Below are positions 58,721-64,000 of a stretch of 64,000 nucleotides of DNA, one piece after another. The DNA lies in assembly GCA_029204045.2 (NCBI GenBank), contig CM055065.1, positions 46,687,247 through 46,751,246 of the forward strand, read 5' to 3'. The notes beneath the pieces are model-generated. The model saw only the letters and a program-made list of their open reading frames with translations, had not been told where the DNA came from and searched no databases. The translations under genes were made by a program, and so were the position numbers. The first letter of the stretch is position 1; the number at the start of each line of letters is the position of its first letter. Source of the DNA: Tillandsia leiboldiana. Taxonomy: Eukaryota; Streptophyta; Magnoliopsida; Poales; Bromeliaceae.

Positions 58721-58971
58721 GGTGTGCAGAGAGAGAGAAGGAAAATGACCCACCTGATGCTGCCCCCCCCCCCCCCCCCCGGCCTTGATTCCCGTGCCAA
58801 AAAGGTAAGTTCCCTGTATTCCATGTGGGGGTGGGAACACCAATTCCCACCCCCATCCTCACTATTCTCCAAATATGAGAATAACTATTCTCATCAATTT
58901 AATTCCCGTTTGGGTATTAAATTGGGGATAAGGGGGTTATTCCCCCCTTATCCCCGTTACCAAACGGTACC
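58102..58971. mobile_element. MITE-like element, 870 bp
   Basis: Ends GGCTGCGTTTGG and CCAAACGGTACC form imperfect terminal inverted repeats (9 of 12). TTAA flanks both sides (58098-58101 and 58972-58975), and the empty site CACTTAAGT can be read in sister LTRs. Internal GTGTTTGGTTGGGTA-like strings repeat. It carries a GA tract (58670-58740) and an 18-C run (58763-58780). The reverse of 63233-63663 is a relative. No transposase. The superfamily (PIF/Harbinger or hAT) cannot be fixed. Confidence 0.75.
58670..58780. repeat. GA microsatellite and 18-base C run
   Basis: GA-rich run 58670-58740, then 18 consecutive C at 58763-58780, inside the MITE-like element. Long frames here are low-complexity artefacts. 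Confidence 0.95.
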
Positions 58972-59260
58972 TTAAGTCGCGGGTCCCGTCCGCTTCTTTG
59001 CTGATTTCTGAAAAATCCGACCGTCAGATCGGAACTTGATCTATATCATTTTTGATCAGTTTGACGAGACGGTCGCACTAGTGATCTCGGATTTTCAAGA
59101 TCATGCTTGGATTTGAAAAGTGATACTTTCGCCTCGTAAATTGTGCAATTTGTACACCGGCATATGACCAATTAGGTTATCTTTGCTCTTTTAAATTCAA
59201 AATCAACTTGAAGTTCCTTTTTCCTTTTATTTATTTAAAAATAAAAATCTCGATTATTAC

Positions 59261-59261
<1 letters not shown>

Positions 59262-59306
<45 letters not shown>
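59262..59306. repeat. GT/TA microsatellite
   Basis: GTGTGTGTGTGT, then about 32 nt of TA, between the outer LTR end and the TRIM. Confidence 0.95.
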
Positions 59307-59308
<2 letters not shown>

Positions 59309-59646
59309 GCCCTAATAGTCCTACATCAGATGTGGATGGAATTGTGATTAGATTTATATGAGACATGGATACTAGTGGGACGGGTCGTTACATTTGGTAT
59401 CAGAGCCAATAACCAGCCGGAAGTGTGCGGCGAGTCTCGGCTGAGCCTGGGTCTAGATGACAGGACTAGCGAGACGAGTCTCACATCGCCTGGTGATCTT
59501 GGACTGCTGTGTGTGTGTTTGGGCTGACGAGCACGTCAGGCCTAAACGGGGGAGTTTGTGACGTCCTAATAGTCCTACATCGGATGTAGATGGAATTGTG
59601 ATTGGATTTATATGAGACATGGATACTAGTGAGACGGATCGTTACA
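59307..59646 (+). mobile_element. Cassandra-related TRIM without 5S block
   Basis: Short LTRs (about 59307-59392 and 59557-59646, roughly 90 bp) with few differences. After the first comes TGGTATCAGAGCC (59395-59407), an initiator-Met primer site; before the second, a purine-rich ACGGGGGAGTT. Its internal region shares AGCGAGACGAGTCTCACATC plus GCCTGGTG (59468-59495) exactly with the Cassandra element (9135-9162, reverse) and the order of other motifs. The LTR has no 5S-like boxes. The first LTR lost the starting TGTGACG next to the TA repeat. The target duplication is unclear because the site is TA-rich. Confidence 0.82.
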
Positions 59647-61797
59647 ATATATGTGTCTGCATTAGGTAGATGCTATACATAGCATTTCGATTAAGCGTCT
59701 GGGCATTTAGGAAGTACATGAGATTAGTAAGACTCTAATCTCAGATTGTCTGTCGTTCAGACAAAATTTATGTATAGGAAGCATTAGAAGTTGATCAGTC
59801 TTCCCTGTATGCCAACTAATAATAACTCGATTTTCAAATCTTATCTGAAATCATAAAATAAAACACAAAATATAGATCATGTCGGCTGGACTGATACCTG
59901 TCGTTTGCATCAGCTTAAAAGAAACATTTTTATTTCTTGATCCTTTGCATGAAAACCGAATCATCATGTCCGACTCTCAATTCTTTTGCTTGGTAATAGC
60001 AAAATATTGTTTTAAGCAAAATTAGAGATCCCATCTCTTACACACTAAATATTTGTTGTTCGTATATTTTACGAAAGTGACTCGCGTTGAAACACAGTAA
60101 ATTTCGAATTGTAAAAGTTGATTCATATGTCCTTAGATCGTCCATGAAAGTCTTCTAACACTTCAATAAATATTAAAGTTTTGTGTAAGATAAAATGCAT
60201 TGGAAAAGATAATCGAATAAACCTAAAGTTTAAAAATTTGAGATCCGATCTCAAATAGACCGCAATGTGATAATCGTAAAATTTGGTTCTCTTAAAACCG
60301 CACACGCGATCAGTCTCTACGGGTATCTATACGAGATTGCTGATCTGATCAAAATTCTCACCAGAGTGCTAACTCCCTTACAAAAAATATATTTTTTTGA
60401 TCGTGGATTTAAGAAAAGAGGAAGAAGAGAAAAAGATAAAGGATAAGGTCTTCTAAAAACTTTATTTTAGAAATATAATCCCTTTTATAATCATTAAGGA
60501 TAAAAATAAAATTAGATTTTAGTTTATCTTATTCCTAATTGGTTGAATCAATTAAATCCTAATTTAATTCAATTTGAACTCATTTCTAATTTAATTCGAC
60601 TTGGGTCAATAATGCAATATTTGCACTTAAGTTCTCTCATAACTTACTAACTATTATTAAGTCTTCTCTTTTAACATTTGCACTTTAATATTATTAATTT
60701 GTAATAATTACAAATTAATCCAATTATCAACATACCGACAATCAGGTTCTCAAGCGATTAAAAAATGGCAATCCAGCTATCCGATCAGTCACAACCTCTT
60801 ATGTGTGTGACCCCATAAATTCTATTCTATCTAATAGTGAGATATATTATGATCATCATGAACAATATTACCGAAGCTCTTTTCAGTGGGTCGAAATAAT
60901 TCTTACTCAGCCCAATAAGAATCATCGATCATCCAGATAAATCTTGTGAGTCCCACAATCCAACATTGACGCCTAATAGTATATAGTGGTATTCCGATAG
61001 AATGGAATACTAAATTTCTAGGTGTAGTTAACGTGTGATACAACCCTTCTATTAGGAATCCCGACTAGATGGAGGTCATGAAATTGCTTGTCAAACCTCA
61101 TCGTCTGTCATATGTCAAATTTATTTGACTCGAGTTTCTAATGTCGGAAACCTTTTCTGCTATTTACTATATCCTAGCCAAAATATTCTAAACTCGATCT
61201 CATAAATCACATAAAACTAACGGTCTTATTTACTAAGGGCGATAGATTCTATATAGGTACACACTTTATTCCTACAACAAATCTGCTACAACCAATATGC
61301 ACTATAAGAACTCAAATGAATTGGGACCAAGTGTATGTACAGTCAATTTATAGTAACTCCCTTATGAATAGCCGAGACGTCACTGGTCAAAGAACAAGTC
61401 ACACTGCTATAATATTGAATAAGTCACTGACGAGTGATTAGACATCCAAATAACTTGGTCACGCTTGGTACTCTTATTCTCCAACAACCACCTGTAAATA
61501 CGCTTAAGTGTCCCACACTGTTGACTCGAAACTCATATACCCTAAAAGAGAAACGACCTGTACACCAATTTCACCGGATCAATCATTATTTCCGTGATAA
61601 TCCATATAACTAATCATCAATGATACATGTCTGATTTAGTTGCACCGAATGCCAACAAAGTAAAAAAAGAAAAAAAAAGAAAAATCAACTAAAACACAAT
61701 AATCTGCTACTAATTTGCTGGTACCCCAATACTAATCTTGGGACATAATGCTGGGAATGAGCCGATGGGTGTATATATATATAGGAAAATGCTAAAT
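59647..61797. other. AT-rich non-coding DNA, unrecognised
   Basis: About 2.1 kb with no long frame. Strings on the minus strand vaguely recall the untranslated part and LTR of a copia element, but I find no terminal TG...CA pair, primer site or purine tract. No gene is supported. Confidence 0.45.
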
Positions 61798-62055
61798 CAC
61801 TACAACAAAATTAGGCTATAGCGACACTTTTAAGTGTTTCTAAAATCTAAAAAAAGTGTAGCTGACAAAAATACCGACACTTATTGTAAGTGTTGCTATA
61901 TGTGCCGTTGCTATGGTGTATAGCGACACATTTTTGTAATGTGTTCCAAAAATATATCCCTATAAGCTAATTTTGGATATAGATGGAACATAGATAGGGC
62001 ACTTATACAAAAGTGTCACAAACATGTGTCCCTATAACCTAGTTTTGTTGTAGTG
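61798..62055. mobile_element. CACTA-type MITE, 258 bp
   Basis: Terminal inverted repeats begin CACTACAACAAAA at both ends and match over about 30 bases with four mismatches. The CACTA start and short length fit a non-autonomous En/Spm-type element. Flanking triplets are AAT and GAT, so a 3-bp duplication would need one mutation. Further inverted matches around TAGCGACAC and TAGGGACAC lie inside. Confidence 0.8.
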
Positions 62056-62205
62056 GATGTACATCCCAAATGGGGTGTATATCTTACACCCACCCCATCC
62101 CGGAGTGGGATGAATTTCACTCGTCACATCGATGTGACGAGTGAAGGAATATTCATTTCATGATGGAGTGGGTGTAAAATGTACACTCTATGTGTGCTGT
62201 ATATC
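62056..62205. mobile_element. Foldback MITE-like inverted repeat
   Basis: Two arms of about 75 nt (62056-62130 and 62131-62205) pair imperfectly: TTACACCCACCCCATC on the left and GATGGAGTGGGTGTAA on the right. The centre is a perfect 30-bp palindrome at 62116-62145. Confidence 0.7.
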
Positions 62206-62212
62206 TATTGCT

Positions 62213-62237
62213 CATATATATATATATATATATATAT
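62213..62237. repeat. TA microsatellite
   Basis: About 24 nt of TA. Confidence 0.9.
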
Positions 62238-62760
62238 TTCTTAACTTCCATGAAGCAATGGGGAAGTGTGGTCATCGTACTGTTTTCTGTGCTTTCTACT
62301 CATCAGATCTTTCTCAAGTGGTAGAACCTTCAGATCAAGAGAAAGGAGAAGAAGAAGAGGTTGTGTGTGTTTTTCTTTTTGTGGTCGAGCTACATGATCG
62401 AGGAACTGTTTGGTGCCTCCACGGTAAATTTGTGAGTGTTCCTAAATATTACAACTAAACAGAAATATTAATATTTTTTATTCGTTAGATTGGAAAATAA
62501 GATGAAAAAACATTCTTTTGTATTTTCTTAGATGATTGCAGTGTGTGCGTTTGTGCACGAGAGAGGGTACAAACCAACTGCAATTCCAACAAGTAAATTT
62601 AAAATAAAAAAATAATGTGGTTGGCATAAATATTATTATTTTTAAATAAATAATACAATACATACACTTCGATCATTGAAATGTATAATATGCATTTCAT
62701 TTATTTTAAAATAATTTTGTTTTATTAATTATATTGATATGGTTAATAAAAATTATTTTA

Positions 62761-62765
<5 letters not shown>
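62238..62765. other. Non-coding DNA
   Basis: One frame of about 105 codons (62141-62458) starts within the foldback repeat and the TA tract and has no recognisable domain. Nothing else seen. Confidence 0.5.

Positions 62766-62838
<73 letters not shown>
62766..62838. repeat. TA microsatellite
   Basis: About 73 nt of TA. Confidence 0.95.
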
Positions 62839-62841
<3 letters not shown>

Positions 62842-63224
62842 TGGTATTAGAATTATTTAGGGATAAGAAAATATATTCCTCTTATCCCTCAACACACCAT
62901 GAACTACGAGAATATTTTGTTACAGTACAACAAGAATAAGTGGGAACTACTATTCTCACTCTTTCCAACTACCCTCTTGCTTTTTTTCTTAAATACTCTT
63001 CCACGTCTTCCGAGGCACTATCTCTCACCTTATTATTACATAATAAAGTTTGAGGGTAAAAAGATCATTTAAAACAACTAATACTCTTTATTCTTCTTAT
63101 TTCTCATTATCATACCAAACACAAAATCTCTTACCCTTGAAATCATTTCAAATATGTTTTTATACTTTTTATACTTATTTCTGAAATAGCTAGTTCTGTC
63201 TTATTCCGTTACCAAACAGCCCAT
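62839..63224. mobile_element. Probable MITE remnant related to 63233-63663
   Basis: The right end GTTACCAAACAGCCCAT has the CCAAAC motif of the neighbouring family and the interior has GGGATAAG and TTCTTATTTC strings. The left end (GCCTGGTATTAG) lacks the GTTTGG motif, perhaps eroded at the TA tract. Confidence 0.5.
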
Positions 63225-63232
63225 ATAATGTA

Positions 63233-63663
63233 GGCCTCGTTTGGCAACCGGTATAAGAGGGATAAGGGGGTTATCCCCTCTTTATACCCAAACAGCATTT
63301 AAGTGTGGGGAACTGTTCCCCCCATACCAGGTTATTCCGGTATAATGGTAGAACAGCTGTTCCACCCCACAGGTGGAACCGCTGTTCCACATGTTGCTTA
63401 TTATTATTATTTTTTAATTATTTTTTTTTAAATTATAAGATATTTAAATTTATAAAATTTTAAATTTTTTTATTTTATTTTATAAATTTTAGTCCCCTTT
63501 ATTATTCTTATTCCTATTTAATTTACCAAACACAATCTTTCTTATCTCGGTACAACTTTTATACTCAACCAAATACAAAATTACTATAATTCTTGTTTAT
63601 ACCTGAATTTATATCTATTTTCAAAATAATCAATTTTCGTTTACAACCGAACCAAAAGCAGCC
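63233..63663. mobile_element. MITE-like element, 431 bp
   Basis: Ends GGCCTCGTTTGG and CCGAACCAAAAGCAGCC. Read in reverse it follows 58102 onward: GGCTGCTTTTGGTTCGG, a GTGTTTGGTAAATTA-like string, and GGATAACCCCCTTATC. TA borders both sides (63231-63232 and 63664-63665). The interior holds the nested palindromes around GGAACAGCTGTTCC-like strings. No coding capacity. Confidence 0.7.
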
Positions 63664-63689
63664 TAAAAATTTTTTTGTGGAATGTACAG

Positions 63690-63760
63690 GTCGCTGTCAC
63701 GCACGTGCAGTTGGGGACAAAACTTAACCTGGACACCCTCTATATATATCGAAGAGACTC
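63690..63760 (+). promoter_or_regulatory. Possible plant promoter at right edge
   Basis: A G-box core CACGTG within CGCACGTGCAG at about 63700-63710, then CTATATATATCG at about 63739-63750, lie in sequence of balanced composition after 4 kb of AT-rich DNA. A gene could start beyond the window. Inferred from motifs only. Confidence 0.3.
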
Positions 63761-63837
63761 GCAAAACATTTCAAACAAGTAAAACATCTGTGGACTAGAG
63801 AAGTTTCGCAGTCGTTCTCGTAGTTTCTAGAATCTCT

Positions 63838-63933
63838 AATAATCAAGTATGCATAGACCTCTCTTCTGTAATAGTCAACTCGAGTAATAATCAAGTATGC
63901 ATAGACCTCTCTTCTGTAATAATCAACTCGAGT
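63838..63933. repeat. 48-bp tandem duplication
   Basis: AATAATCAAGTATGCATAGA plus 28 more bases to ACTCGAGT, twice, with one difference (AGTC versus AATC). The period is a multiple of three, and a minus-strand frame (63990-63724) stays open with a 16-residue repeat, but nothing else supports coding. Confidence 0.9.
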
Positions 63934-64000
63934 ACGTAAACACGCTTCAAGTGATAGTGACTTAATCTTGGACTCACGTGTGAGACGCAAAGTCGTTTTC

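Larger units (their letters stand above)
57883..59261 (-). mobile_element. Outer family-A LTR, right part
   Basis: Continues the minus-strand LTR after the CAAAT duplication (for example CTTTTCGAGACTCTAGGATC and ACTACCTGGATC). It is interrupted at 58102-58971 by a MITE-like element and ends at 59261 with CGATTATTACA, the LTR terminus. The DNA beyond is a GT/TA microsatellite. No gag follows, so it is a solo LTR or the remains of a larger element. Confidence 0.85.

Noticed and set aside
58599..58975. Frames of Ser-Leu or Arg-Glu repeats
   Set aside because: Translation of the GA tract inside the MITE-like element.
59647..61797. Possible minus-strand copia remnant
   Set aside because: Only a vague resemblance of untranslated strings; no LTR ends, primer site, purine tract or coding sequence.
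62141..62458. 105-codon frame
   Set aside because: It starts in a foldback repeat and runs through a TA microsatellite; no domain or homologous pattern.
63724..63990. Minus-strand frame with a duplicated 16-residue block
   Set aside because: The duplication happens to be 48 bp. No start context, no domain, and the plus strand looks promoter-like instead.

Overview
The window is a transposon-dense block of a flowering-plant nuclear genome. The evidence is a set of plant-specific element lineages: a Sirevirus-type Ty1/copia element, a Tekay/Del-type chromovirus (Ty3/gypsy), a gag-only LTR element with 4-kb LTRs, a Cassandra TRIM with 5S rRNA-derived LTRs, and CACTA-type and foldback MITEs. The G+C-rich gene-like stretches would suit a monocot, but the species cannot be fixed from sequence. 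I find no intact host gene; one G+C-rich fragment near 12.3-12.7 kb may be the first exon of a broken host gene.

Layout. 1-1690: truncated LTR of a family called here family A (minus). 1691-6868: very AT-rich DNA with TA microsatellites and imperfect tandem repeats. 6869-12000: plus-strand family-A solo LTR (duplication AACTA), itself carrying a complete Cassandra TRIM (8905-9478, duplication ATTTA). 12001-13869: flank, gene-like fragment, GA and TA microsatellites. 13870-36551: old minus-strand chromovirus-like LTR, split by two complete young elements: the gag-only element (14633-24414, duplication TCGGC) and a Sirevirus (24484-35102). 36552-36651: 100-N assembly gap. 36652-59261: a nest in which a minus-strand family-A LTR was entered by a minus-strand Sirevirus, which was entered by a Tekay-type chromovirus (37487-48176), while a plus-strand family-A solo LTR (53527-57877, duplication CAAAT) and an 870-bp MITE-like element entered the same outer LTR. 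59262-64000: microsatellites, a second TRIM, AT-rich DNA, several MITEs, and a promoter-like stretch at the right edge.

How the parts relate. The chromovirus has gag, protease, RT, RNase H, integrase and a C-terminal chromodomain, although this copy carries nonsense and frameshift lesions. The gag-only element lacks pol but shares with it the initiator-methionine tRNA primer site, a pre-PPT palindrome, an LTR-end hairpin and the same LTR 3' end, so it is a plausible client of that machinery. The Sirevirus is nearly intact: one frameshift in RNase H and a broken third ORF. The two TRIMs share internal sequence, but only one has the 5S-derived LTR.

Most unusual signals: (1) an array of eight mini-hairpins with loop GTGGATTC (one copy GTGGACTC) and different, mostly self-complementary stems in the Sirevirus LTR; (2) a cluster of GATCCGGATC palindromes upstream of the Sirevirus TATA box that reappears upstream of its third ORF; (3) a TATA-to-splice-donor module of constant length (about 325-338 nt) in most family-A LTR copies, followed by more exon-like G+C-rich blocks.
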